Positions 48,125 to 56,628 of a DNA stretch of 64,000 nucleotides are shown one piece after another (the first letter of the stretch is position 1; every line of letters starts with the position of its first letter). Made by a program: the position numbers and the translations under genes. Source of the DNA: Pseudochelatococcus lubricantis (lineage in GTDB: Bacteria; Pseudomonadota; Alphaproteobacteria; Rhizobiales; Beijerinckiaceae); contig NZ_JBHLXC010000006.1 in the NCBI RefSeq assembly GCF_042432495.1, forward strand, positions 434,001 to 498,000. Reading direction: 5' to 3'. The notes under the pieces were generated by a model that was not told the DNA's origin, searched no databases, and worked only from the letters and a program-made list of their open reading frames with translations.

Positions 48125-49177
48125 TCAGAACGAGCGACCCTGACGGTTGCGTTCGATATCCGCTTTTACCATGATCTCGCACAGCGTCTCCAGCCCGGTC
48201 TGCGCGTGCCAGCCGAGTTCGCGTTCGGCCTTGCCGGAATCGCCGAGCAGCAAATCCACTTCCGCCGGGCGGTAGAAACGCGGGTTGACACGCACGCGCA
48301 CGGCGCCCGTGTGCGCGTCGCGCGCCAGCTCCCGCGCGCCCTCCCCTTCCCACACGAGCGGGAGGCCGATGACGCCATACGCCAGTTCGACGAAACGGCG
48401 AACGCTTGACGTGCGCCCGGTCGCCAGCACGAATGTATCGGGGCGCTCATGCCGGAGCATGGCGTGCATGCCGGCGACGTATTCGCGCGCATAGCCCCAG
48501 TCGCGCTGCGCGTCGAGCGCGCCAAGCTCCAGCGGCGCCGTTTCGCCGAGTGAGACGCGCGCGACGTGATCGGCGATCTTGCGGGTGACGAACTCCTTGC
48601 CGCGCAAGGGCGATTCGTGATTGAAGAGAATGCCTGAAACCGCGAAGATGCCGTAGCTCTCCCGGTAGTTCACCGTCGCCCAGTGCGCCATCAGCTTGGC
48701 GAAGGCATAGGGCGAGCGCGGATAGAACGGCGTCGTCTCGGATTGCCGGGGCGTCTGCGCCTTGCCGAACATCTCCGATGTGCTCGCCTGATAGAAGCGC
48801 GTATCCGGCTTCACGATGCGCACGGCCTCCAGCAGACGCAGGGCACCGAGGCCGGTCATGTCGGCGGTCGCCAGCGGCTGCTTGAACGAGACGCTGACGA
48901 AGCTCTGCGCGGCGAGGTTGTAGATCTCGTCCGGCTGGTGCTCGGCCACGAGGCGGATAGCGCTGGTGGCATCGCCCAGGTCGAAATCGACGAGTTCCAG
49001 ACTGGCGTGGTCCAGCAGGCCGAGTTCCGCCAGCCGCCAGTGATTCACCGACGACGTGCGCCGCACCGCGCCGACCACGCGATACCCGCGCTCCAGCAGA
49101 TATTGCGCGAGATAGGCGCCATCCTGTCCGGTCACGCCGGTGATGATCGCGGTCTTGGCGGAAGAGGCAGCGGCCAT
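48125..49177 (-). CDS. gmd: GDP-mannose 4,6-dehydratase
   Basis: A 350-residue enzyme converting GDP-mannose to GDP-4-keto-6-deoxymannose. Motifs: ITGVTGQDGAYLAQYLLERG, RRTSSVNHWRL, STSEMFG, catalytic SPYAFAK and NHESPLRGKEFVTRKI, all typical of Gmd. It is followed after 49 bases by the reductase gene, forming a two-gene sugar nucleotide unit. No glycosyltransferase is next to it. Confidence 0.95.
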   Translation of the reverse strand: MAAASSAKTAIITGVTGQDGAYLAQYLLERGYRVVGAVRRTSSVNHWRLAELGLLDHASLELVDFDLGDATSAIRLVAEHQPDEIYNLAAQSFVSVSFKQPLATADMTGLGALRLLEAVRIVKPDTRFYQASTSEMFGKAQTPRQSETTPFYPRSPYAFAKLMAHWATVNYRESYGIFAVSGILFNHESPLRGKEFVTRKIADHVARVSLGETAPLELGALDAQRDWGYAREYVAGMHAMLRHERPDTFVLATGRTSSVRRFVELAYGVIGLPLVWEGEGARELARDAHTGAVRVRVNPRFYRPAEVDLLLGDSGKAERELGWHAQTGLETLCEIMVKADIERNRQGRSF

Positions 49178-49522
49178 GGGACTCTCGTGCAGAAGAACGC
49201 GCCGCCCGCGACGGTTGGCGCATAATTTTTCAATATATCACGGCGTCATGCGTTAGCAGATTTTACCTCCGGACGGCAAACTGTTGATATCCGGCAGCGC
49301 ATTCTGCAACATCTGTCGCACAATTCCGTCTTCATTTGTTATGCGCCGTGAAAAGCGCAATTTCAAACGCGGCGGCGTGGCGTATCGCGCAAATTCCACG
49401 CACAAACCGGCACGGGCCGCGGGTTCGGCGGCAACGTCCCCTTAATCTGCCACAATTAGGATGCCAGAAGAGAAGCTGGAAGTAGCGGCGCGCGTTGTCG
49501 CGCGAACAGACATCCCGGTGAG
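49178..49522. other. Divergent region, gmd / penicillin-binding protein
   Basis: A 345-base gap between divergent genes. A TA-rich stretch (around 49221-49240) just upstream of gmd may be its promoter. I see no repeat or small gene. Confidence 0.4.
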
Positions 49523-51751
49523 ATGACGCAGGGCAACGGTTACGGCAAAGGCAGCGGGTTCCGGCAGGAGCCCCGTTTCGAGGCGGACGGGGATCGCGAC
49601 GACGCGGCAGCTTCCGGCACGCAGGAATGGCGCCTGTCGGCGCAGGACCGTCTCGTGCGGGCCCCTTCGCCAGCCGGCCAGGGACCGTCGCAACCCGGAC
49701 CGGACGTGAGCAGCGAGGGGATATCGATGGCGGCAGCGGGACGCGGCAAGGGCGCGAGGAAGGCGGCGGCAAGCGGGCGTCCGCCCGCCCGCAAACGCCG
49801 GACGGGGCGTCGTCGCACGCTTGTCGGCACGCTGTTCTCGACGATCGTCGTCCTCGGCCTCTGGGCTGCGATCGCGGTGGGCGGCGTGGTGGCCTATCAT
49901 TTCGCCCAGCTTCCCCCCATCGATACGCTGACCGTGCCGAAGCGCCCGCCCAACATCGCGGTGCTGGCGGCGGACGGCTCGCTGCTCGCCAATCGCGGCG
50001 ACATGGGCGGCCGCACGGTGACGCTGAAGGAACTGCCGCCCTATCTGCCGCAGGCCTTCGTCGCCATCGAGGATAGGCGCTTCTACGATCACTGGGGCAT
50101 CGATCCCCTCGGCATCGCGCGTGCGCTTGTGCGCAACGTGACCGCGCGCGGCGTGTCGCAGGGCGGCTCGACGCTGACGCAGCAGCTGGCGAAGAACCTC
50201 TTCCTGACGCAGGATCGCACCGTCGCGCGCAAGATTCAGGAAGCGATCCTCTCCGTCTGGCTGGAGCAGAACTTCAGCAAGGACGAGATTCTCGCGCTCT
50301 ACCTCAACCGCGTCTATTTCGGCGCGGGCGCTTATGGCGTGGAGGCGGCGGCGCTGCGCTACTTCGGCAAGCCCGCCAAGGAGGTGACGCTGGCGGAGGC
50401 CGCGATGCTCGCCGGCCTTGTGCAGGCGCCCTCGCGCCTGTCGCCGACGCGCAATCCCCAGGCGGCGCAGGCGCGGGCGCAGCTGGTGCTCACCAACATG
50501 GCGGAACTCGGCTTCGTCACCGACAAGCAGGCCAAGGGCGCGCTGATGACGCCGGCCGAAACCGTCAAGCCACGCGGCACGGGCAATGCCAACTACGCCG
50601 CCGATTACGTGATGGACGTGCTCGACGACTTCATCGGCAAGGCGGAAACAGATGTCGTGGTGCGCACCACCATCGACCGCGCCCTGATGAGCGCCGGTGA
50701 GAGCGCGCTGACCGATGTCATCGCGAAGAAAGGCGCGGAGGCGCGCGTTTCTCAGGGCGCGCTGGTGGCGATGTCGAACGATGGCGCGATCCGCGCCCTG
50801 ATCGGCGGACGCAGCTATGCCGCGAGCCAGTTCAACCGCGCGACCACTGCCCGCCGCCAGCCCGGATCGGCCTTCAAGCCCTTCGTCTACCTGACGGCGC
50901 TGGAGCGCGGCATGAACCCGGGCACCGTGCGGCAGGACACGGCGGTGAACATCAACGGCTGGCAGCCGCAGAACTTCTCCCGCCGCTACAGCGGCCCGGT
51001 GACGCTGGCCACCGCCCTCGCGCAATCGCTCAACACGGTGGTGGTGAAGCTCGCCGTCGAGGTGGGGCCCAAGACGGTCGCGCAGACGGCGCAGCGCCTC
51101 GGCATCACCTCGCCGCTCACCGCGAACGCCACCATCGCGCTCGGCACGTCGGAAGTGAGCCCGCTCGAACTCACCGCCGCCTACGCGGCCTTTGCCAACG
51201 GCGGCGTCGGCGTGGTGCCGTGGATCATCCGCGACGTGAAGACCGTTGACGGCAAGCCCGTCTACCAGCGCCAGCCCTACGATCTCGGGCGCGTGTTGAG
51301 CGAGGACGATGCGTCGATGATGAACTACATGCTGCATCAGGCCGTCACCTCCGGCTCGGCGCGGCGCGTGGCGATCGATGGCTACGAGATCGCCGCCAAG
51401 ACGGGCACCACCCAGGAATCGCGCGATGCGTGGCTCATGGGCTACACGAGCGGGCTCGTCACCGGCGTCTGGCTCGGCAACGACGATTACTCGCCGACGA
51501 AGAACGTCACCGGCGGCACCCTGCCCGCCGAGGCTTGGCGCGCTTTCATGGTGCAGGCGCTGAAGGGCGTGACGCCGGCCCCCCTGCCCGGCAGCCCGTG
51601 GGATGCACCGGTCAGCGAGCTGCCGCCGGACGCGCCGCCCCCGCCCGCCGCGTCATTGCAGCCGCCCGTCGACCTGCGCGCGCCGGCGCCGCAGGCACAG
51701 CCCCGGCCGCAGCGGGAAAAGAACTTCTTCGAACGCCTGTTCGGGGGCTGA
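49523..51751 (+). CDS. Class A penicillin-binding protein (PBP1A type)
   Basis: Bifunctional peptidoglycan synthase of up to 742 residues. One membrane helix (about 101-124), a glycosyltransferase domain with EDRRFYDHWGID and QGGSTLTQQLAKNLFL, and a transpeptidase domain with GSAFKP (SxxK), SLN and KTGTT. The C-terminus is Pro-rich. The frame starts at 49523, but ATG 49727 has a much better ribosome site (GAGGGG); that start would give 674 residues and remove a low-complexity N-terminus. It is directly upstream of the contractile injection cluster. Confidence 0.94.
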   Translation: MTQGNGYGKGSGFRQEPRFEADGDRDDAAASGTQEWRLSAQDRLVRAPSPAGQGPSQPGPDVSSEGISMAAAGRGKGARKAAASGRPPARKRRTGRRRTLVGTLFSTIVVLGLWAAIAVGGVVAYHFAQLPPIDTLTVPKRPPNIAVLAADGSLLANRGDMGGRTVTLKELPPYLPQAFVAIEDRRFYDHWGIDPLGIARALVRNVTARGVSQGGSTLTQQLAKNLFLTQDRTVARKIQEAILSVWLEQNFSKDEILALYLNRVYFGAGAYGVEAAALRYFGKPAKEVTLAEAAMLAGLVQAPSRLSPTRNPQAAQARAQLVLTNMAELGFVTDKQAKGALMTPAETVKPRGTGNANYAADYVMDVLDDFIGKAETDVVVRTTIDRALMSAGESALTDVIAKKGAEARVSQGALVAMSNDGAIRALIGGRSYAASQFNRATTARRQPGSAFKPFVYLTALERGMNPGTVRQDTAVNINGWQPQNFSRRYSGPVTLATALAQSLNTVVVKLAVEVGPKTVAQTAQRLGITSPLTANATIALGTSEVSPLELTAAYAAFANGGVGVVPWIIRDVKTVDGKPVYQRQPYDLGRVLSEDDASMMNYMLHQAVTSGSARRVAIDGYEIAAKTGTTQESRDAWLMGYTSGLVTGVWLGNDDYSPTKNVTGGTLPAEAWRAFMVQALKGVTPAPLPGSPWDAPVSELPPDAPPPPAASLQPPVDLRAPAPQAQPRPQREKNFFERLFGG

Positions 51752-52174
51752 CACACGATCCGCTGAATCCGCCCAGGCGGACGCTATCTTCCCTTCTTGC
51801 CAAGCACGGCGGCCGACGCGCAGGCTTGCAGGCCCGCGCATCGGAGCGGCCGTGCGCGGCGATTTATTTCGGGGCCTATGCTTGAATTTGAGCTTAAGCG
51901 TGCTATTATCAAAATCATTTTTGTGCTCAAGTATTTTACTATAATACCCTCGCGGGCTGCAAGAAGAAGATTCCCTACAAGGGTGTCTTATAGCAAAACC
52001 GGTCAATATACCCTGCGCTGCGGCAGGGGATAACGTATTGGACTGGATGAAATCATAAAAATACACATGGTTCCGGGACATTCTCACGCGAAGAATGACT
52101 GCTTTGCGTGTGTTTGAATAAAAACTTTGCTTGTCATGCGAGAAGAAACGGCCTGATCCGGCGGAGGGGCGGCA
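51752..52174 (+). other. AT-rich leader of the contractile injection cluster
   Basis: A 423-base gap, strongly AT-rich from about 51885 to 52145. It holds a TATAAT box at 51940-51945 without a convincing -35, the palindrome GCTTAAGC near 51892-51899, a small inverted repeat (CCCTGC 52011-52016 with GCAGGG 52023-52028) and a hairpin at 52085-52110. No gene is evident. Confidence 0.55.
52085..52110 (+). promoter_or_regulatory. Hairpin in the leader of the injection cluster
   Basis: CACGCGAAG (52085-52093) can pair in RNA with CTTTGCGTG (52102-52110), nine pairs with one G-U, around an 8-base loop. It lies 65 bases before the first gene and could be an attenuator or a transcript-stabilising element. 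Confidence 0.45.
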
Positions 52175-52906
52175 ATGGCATCGCTTGCGCAATCGCTGGC
52201 GGCGTTTCACCAATGGCTCGGCGAGGCTATTGCGCCTGAGCCCGTGCATCTTCTGTCCATGCCGGACCTCTCGGCGCCGGCGCGGCTCCCCACGGGGGGC
52301 GCGGGTCTCTTGCTATGCAATGTCCAGCCTAAAACCGGGCCGCTCGGGCGCCGGAACATTGCTCTGGTGGAGGTATCGCTTCTCCTCTTCGTTGCCGAGG
52401 CCGATTGTCTGAAGGCGGCGGCGCTGGCGGGCGACCTCGCGTTTCTGCTGGAAGAGGGACGCTGGCGCGACGGCGCCGGCGACAGTCAGGAGGTCGGTCT
52501 CGATACGCGCGACGCCGCGCTGGCGATGAGCCGGCAATGCGGCCTGCCGCCGTGTCTCGCCATGCTTCTGCACGTGCCTTTCGCACGGGAGCGGCAGACC
52601 GTGGCGGCCCGGCCCGTGCTGGCGCCTCCGCGTGTCGTGAGCGAGGCGCTTGCCGATCTCCACGGCGAGCTTGTCGGCACCACGGCGGCCGGCCGCAGAT
52701 TGCCGCTCGCCGAGGCCGACATCGCCGTCGTCGGCCAGCAGCAGCAGGTCCGCACCGACCATCGCGGGCGTTTTCATCTGACCGGCCTGCCCGGCGGGCG
52801 TGCCATCAAGCTCGTCGTCGGCTTCAAGACCGCACGGCACGAGGTCATCGTGCCGGCGCATGGCACCATAACCGTGGAAATGCCCATCGACGGGCTCATG
52901 CAATAG
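52175..52906 (+). CDS. Probable tail-terminator (cap) protein with carboxypeptidase-regulatory-like domain
   Basis: A 243-residue protein. The first 160 residues have the length and layout of Pvc16/DUF4255 cap proteins that close the sheath-tube in eCIS particles (VEVSLLLFVAEADCLKAAALAG and PPCLAMLLHVPF), but I see no strong motif. Residues about 165-235 form a beta-sandwich typical of carboxypeptidase regulatory-like domains (ADIAVVGQQQQVRTDHRGRF). GGAGGGG precedes the ATG. It is first in the cluster, directly before the sheath gene, as DUF4255 genes often are. Confidence 0.6.
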   Translation: MASLAQSLAAFHQWLGEAIAPEPVHLLSMPDLSAPARLPTGGAGLLLCNVQPKTGPLGRRNIALVEVSLLLFVAEADCLKAAALAGDLAFLLEEGRWRDGAGDSQEVGLDTRDAALAMSRQCGLPPCLAMLLHVPFARERQTVAARPVLAPPRVVSEALADLHGELVGTTAAGRRLPLAEADIAVVGQQQQVRTDHRGRFHLTGLPGGRAIKLVVGFKTARHEVIVPAHGTITVEMPIDGLMQ

Positions 52907-52984
52907 AGCGACCGCCGCTTTCGGGATCGACCGGGACACTGGAGCGCACCGAACACGACGAGACGGATTTGCGGAGGAGTGATC

Positions 52985-54208
52985 ATGAGCGTGAGTTATT
53001 CCTATCCCGGTGTCTACATCGAGGAGAAGGACAGCGGGACGCGGCCGATCCAGGGCGTGACGACCACGACGGCGGCCTTCATCGGGCGCGCGCCCGATCC
53101 CGCGGCGTTTCCACTCGAACCCAAACCCGTCAACAGCTTCAGCGCCTTCCGCGCCGCGTTCGGAGACCGGTCGGCAGAGCCCAACCATCTCGCCAACGCC
53201 GTTTTCGGTTTTTTCCTCAACGGCGGCACGCGCTGCTACGTGGTCAATCTCGGCGCGCAGGGATCGCTGCAGGCGGCGGTCGACGCACTGCTGCCCTACG
53301 ATGAAATAGCCATGGTGGCTGCGCCGGGTTTCAGCGACACCGAATCCGCAGGCATCCTCATCGGCTCCTGCGAGAGGCAGGGCGACCGCTTCGCCATCGT
53401 CGACGCGCCGGGGCCGGCGCGGGTCGATCTCGATGCGCTGGTGACCGTCGGCCAGGTCGCGGCGCCCGCCGTGGCAGGGCAGGATGCGGACGAGACCGAC
53501 GCACCGGCGGCGCCTCGCGCCGGCCTCCGGGCGCCCGCCTCCCCGCGCGGCTTCGGCGCGCTCTATTTTCCGTGGCTTGTGGTGCGCGATTGTCTGGCGA
53601 CGGATCGCAAGGAGCCCGTGCTCATCCCGCCCTCCGGCCATATCGCGGGCATCTACGCGCGCACGGATGTCCAGCGCGGCATATTCAAGGCGCCGGCCAA
53701 CGAGCCCGTGCGCGGCGCCCTCGGCCTCAGCCAGCACATGACCAATGCCGAACAGGGCAAGCTCAACCTCGCGAGCGTCAACGCCATCCGCTTCTTCACG
53801 GATCAGGGAATCGTGGTCTGGGGCGCGCGCACGCTCGCGGCGCCGGCGTCCAACTGGCGTTACGTCCCGGTGCGCCGGCTGCTGATCTTCATCGAGCAAT
53901 CCATCATCCGCTCCACGAGCTGGGTCGTGTTCGAGCCCAACGACAGACCCCTGTGGAAGTCCATCCGGCGCGACGTCCACGCCTTCCTCGTCAACCTGTG
54001 GCGGCGCGGCGCGCTCATGGGCGCGACGGAGGAGCAGGCCTTCTTCGTCAAATGCGACGAGGAAACCAACCCGCAGGAAAACGTCGATCAGGGCATCGTC
54101 ACCATCGTCATCGGCGTCGCCCCCGTGAAACCGGCGGAGTTCGTCATTTTCGAGATCGGGCAGATGGCGGGCCTGCCGACAGCCCAGGAAGCCTCCGGCG
54201 CTGCGTGA
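52985..54208 (+). CDS. Contractile tail sheath protein
   Basis: A 407-residue phage-type sheath subunit. The N-terminus SYPGVYIEEKDSGTRPIQGV and AFIGRAPDP are typical, and the C-terminal domain ends with the conserved region NPQENVDQGIVTIVIGVAP and PAEFVIFEIGQ. Contraction of the sheath drives the inner tube through a target membrane. Only one sheath gene is seen, whereas PVC and Afp carry three. ATG 52985 follows GGAGGAG; the in-frame GTG at 52979 is unlikely. Confidence 0.93.
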   Translation: MSVSYSYPGVYIEEKDSGTRPIQGVTTTTAAFIGRAPDPAAFPLEPKPVNSFSAFRAAFGDRSAEPNHLANAVFGFFLNGGTRCYVVNLGAQGSLQAAVDALLPYDEIAMVAAPGFSDTESAGILIGSCERQGDRFAIVDAPGPARVDLDALVTVGQVAAPAVAGQDADETDAPAAPRAGLRAPASPRGFGALYFPWLVVRDCLATDRKEPVLIPPSGHIAGIYARTDVQRGIFKAPANEPVRGALGLSQHMTNAEQGKLNLASVNAIRFFTDQGIVVWGARTLAAPASNWRYVPVRRLLIFIEQSIIRSTSWVVFEPNDRPLWKSIRRDVHAFLVNLWRRGALMGATEEQAFFVKCDEETNPQENVDQGIVTIVIGVAPVKPAEFVIFEIGQMAGLPTAQEASGAA

Positions 54209-54270
54209 GCCGCACGCGCCCGTGCGGGCTCTAAAGCCCGATGACACAATTCCGCGAAGGAGCTTAAGAC

Positions 54271-54717
54271 ATGGCGAGCGCGCAATCTTCCGGCCCGATC
54301 GATCCCTATCGCAATTTCAATTTCCGCCTTGAGATCGGCGGGGTCACCGAAGCCGCCTTTTTCTCGGTTCAGGGCCTCGCCATGCGCATCCATCCCATCC
54401 GCTATCGGCCCGGCGGCGACGGGCAGGCGGTGCGCTCCCTGCCCGGCCCGGTGGAATATGCAGAGGTGACGCTGCGCCACGGCCTGACCAAATCCACGGA
54501 TTTGTGGAACTGGATCAGCGCGATAGCCAAGGGGCGGATCGAGCGGCGCAACGTTTCGATCCTGCTGCTCGAAACCGACGGTGTCACCGAAGCTCTACGC
54601 TGGAATCTGCTCAGCGCCTGGCCGTGCGAGTGGCATGGCCCGGCGCTGGACGGCCTCGGCCGCGATATCGCCTTCGCCGAACTCAAACTCGCGTATGACG
54701 AGTTGCGGGCCGAGTGA
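54271..54717 (+). CDS. Tail tube protein (gp19-like)
   Basis: A 148-residue T4 gp19-like tube subunit, with the typical opening PYRNFNFRLEIGGVTEAAFF and later LRHGLTKSTDLWNWI. It forms the inner tube that carries cargo. It follows the sheath gene by 62 bases and precedes the next gene by 4 bases. A single tube gene is present. Confidence 0.92.
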   Translation: MASAQSSGPIDPYRNFNFRLEIGGVTEAAFFSVQGLAMRIHPIRYRPGGDGQAVRSLPGPVEYAEVTLRHGLTKSTDLWNWISAIAKGRIERRNVSILLLETDGVTEALRWNLLSAWPCEWHGPALDGLGRDIAFAELKLAYDELRAE

Positions 54718-54721
54718 GACG

Positions 54722-55768
54722 ATGACGCCGCCCGCTGCCACACACCATCTCACCCGTCTGCTGGTCCGGTTCCTCGCCGGCGCGCGGCGGGCGTGGCGCG
54801 CGCTCGCCACGGCGATGACGCGCGGAATGGCGGCAAGGACCGAAGCGGCATCTTTGCGCGCGGAGATGGACGACTTGCGCGAGCTTTATCCGGACGCGCC
54901 GGACGTGTGGCTTGAAGTTGTGGCCCGCAACAGATCCCCGCAAGAGGCACCGCGCCAGGAGCGGATGACCACGAAACAGGCGGCCGCCGCTCCGCGCCGG
55001 GAGAGCCGCCGCGCGGTTCCGGAGCCCCACGCCACCACGGAAAGGCCGGTGACCGCCCCTCTTTTCGAAACGGCGGTGCCTGCACCCGCCGCTTCCGCTG
55101 TCGCCGCGCCCGCACAGCCGGCTCTCGCGCCCGCCGCCCGACCGGTTTTTTCCGCAGAGCCTCGCACGGCCCGCCGCGCGCCGCGTTTCCTGCTGCGGGC
55201 GATTACACCGCTCGATGGTGCGGGAAAGGAAATCCCGGCCGCCAGACTGCCCGTCGCACCCGTCCCGCCGCCGGCAGCCTTTGCCGAGCGCCCCTCCTTC
55301 GGCACCGCACCACGATCACCAGGCGAGACCGTGGCGGCCAATTTCACGCCTCCGCGAACGCCGGCGGATTTTGAAACCGGCATGCGCCGCCCGCCGGCGA
55401 ACGTAGCCCGTCCGGCGCAGGTGCCGCCCGCACCGGCCAGGGCGTTCACGCCAAAGCCCGGCCTCCACAATATCTGGCAGAAGATTTTCGGCGCGGATCG
55501 GCAGGCGCCCGGCCCCGATGCGCAGCCGGCCCTCGCGGGCTGGCAGCGGCGGGATGGCAGCCCGGCCGATTCCGTTTCCCCCCGCGCGCCGCTGCCGCCC
55601 GCCCCGTCCCCCCGGAAGCCCGGGGCTGCCGTCAAGTGGCGCGAGACGTTCGACGCCGATCTCTGGCCCGTCCTGCCGCCTGCCCCGACGCCAGCGCCGG
55701 GCGACACCGGGAGTGAGACGCCGGCGCACGACATGCGCCGGCTCATCCGCATCCAGGAGGAAAGCTGA
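54722..55768 (+). CDS. Proline/alanine-rich protein of the injection cluster
   Basis: A 348-residue protein of no known family. A helical N-terminus (about residues 1-70, with TEAASLRAEMDDLRELYPDAPDVWL) is followed by about 250 residues of Pro/Ala-rich, probably disordered sequence containing short folded-looking islands (LHNIWQKIFGAD, KWRETFDADLWPVLPP). Its place between tube and hub genes corresponds to Pvc6 or small assembly proteins in other clusters, but it is far longer. It overlaps the next gene by one base. Confidence 0.7.
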   Translation: MTPPAATHHLTRLLVRFLAGARRAWRALATAMTRGMAARTEAASLRAEMDDLRELYPDAPDVWLEVVARNRSPQEAPRQERMTTKQAAAAPRRESRRAVPEPHATTERPVTAPLFETAVPAPAASAVAAPAQPALAPAARPVFSAEPRTARRAPRFLLRAITPLDGAGKEIPAARLPVAPVPPPAAFAERPSFGTAPRSPGETVAANFTPPRTPADFETGMRRPPANVARPAQVPPAPARAFTPKPGLHNIWQKIFGADRQAPGPDAQPALAGWQRRDGSPADSVSPRAPLPPAPSPRKPGAAVKWRETFDADLWPVLPPAPTPAPGDTGSETPAHDMRRLIRIQEES

Positions 55769-56628
55769 TGGAACGCGCGCTTTTCCTCATCGAAGCCACC
55801 GGCGAGCGCATTTCCGCCCTGCTCAATCCGGAGCAGTTGACACTCACCCGCGCCAGCGGCCTGCGTCCCCTGACGGCGGGCGCGGGGGCAGTGACGGGGC
55901 CGGGCCTCTCCGACACGCCGCTGATCGCCACGGGCGGCGGCGTCACGGAACTCACGCTCGATCTTCTGTTCGATATCGATCTCATCGACGCGCAGGCACT
56001 GCGGCAGCCGGGCGGGGATATTGCACGCGCCGAGGCCGAGCCTGCGGCGGCAGAGCCACCATTATCCGGCGCGGCGCTGCCCGGGCTCGATGCGCCGCGC
56101 TCCGCCGACGTGCGCCACCTGACGCGGCCGTTCTGGAACCTTGCGGAAAACGCCGCTGCCGAACACCGTGCCGGCGTCGTGCCGCAGGTCCGCTTCATCT
56201 GGGGCCGCTCGTGGAACATTCTCGGTGTCGTCACCGATGTCGCCGAGCGGTTCGAGCGTTTCGACGGCGAAGGCCGGCCACGCCGCTCGTTCCTGCGCAT
56301 GCGCCTGCGCCGCCTGCCGGAAACCCTGACGCCGCCGCGCGCCGTTGCCGGGCCGCAGCTCGAAACAGCCTCGTTCTTCGAGCCGCCGCCGGCAGCCCTG
56401 TCGCCCGGGGAGGCTTTCGCCCGGCACATCACCGTCGAAGTCGACGAGAACGGCATACCCAACCCGCGTTTTGACCGGATCGGCACGGAGTACAGCGGCA
56501 ATCCCGCAGACTGGCGGATCGTCGCCGACCACAACGACATCGCCGATCCGCTGCATCTGGAACCGGGACAGGTCATCGCCCTGCCGCCGGCATCCGGCAA
56601 TTCGGCCGTGGGAGGGACGGAACGATGA
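55768..56628 (+). CDS. LysM-containing baseplate hub protein (Pvc7-like)
   Basis: A 286-residue protein. The N-terminal domain (ERALFLIEATGERISALLNPEQ) and the middle FIWGRSWNILGVVTDVAERFERF match the tube-adaptor proteins of eCIS and phage baseplates. The C-terminal 60 residues are LysM-like (DRIGTEYSGNPADWRIVADH and LEPGQVIALPP). It links the tube to the spike. It overlaps both its neighbours, one base upstream and four bases downstream. Confidence 0.87.
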   Translation: MERALFLIEATGERISALLNPEQLTLTRASGLRPLTAGAGAVTGPGLSDTPLIATGGGVTELTLDLLFDIDLIDAQALRQPGGDIARAEAEPAAAEPPLSGAALPGLDAPRSADVRHLTRPFWNLAENAAAEHRAGVVPQVRFIWGRSWNILGVVTDVAERFERFDGEGRPRRSFLRMRLRRLPETLTPPRAVAGPQLETASFFEPPPAALSPGEAFARHITVEVDENGIPNPRFDRIGTEYSGNPADWRIVADHNDIADPLHLEPGQVIALPPASGNSAVGGTER

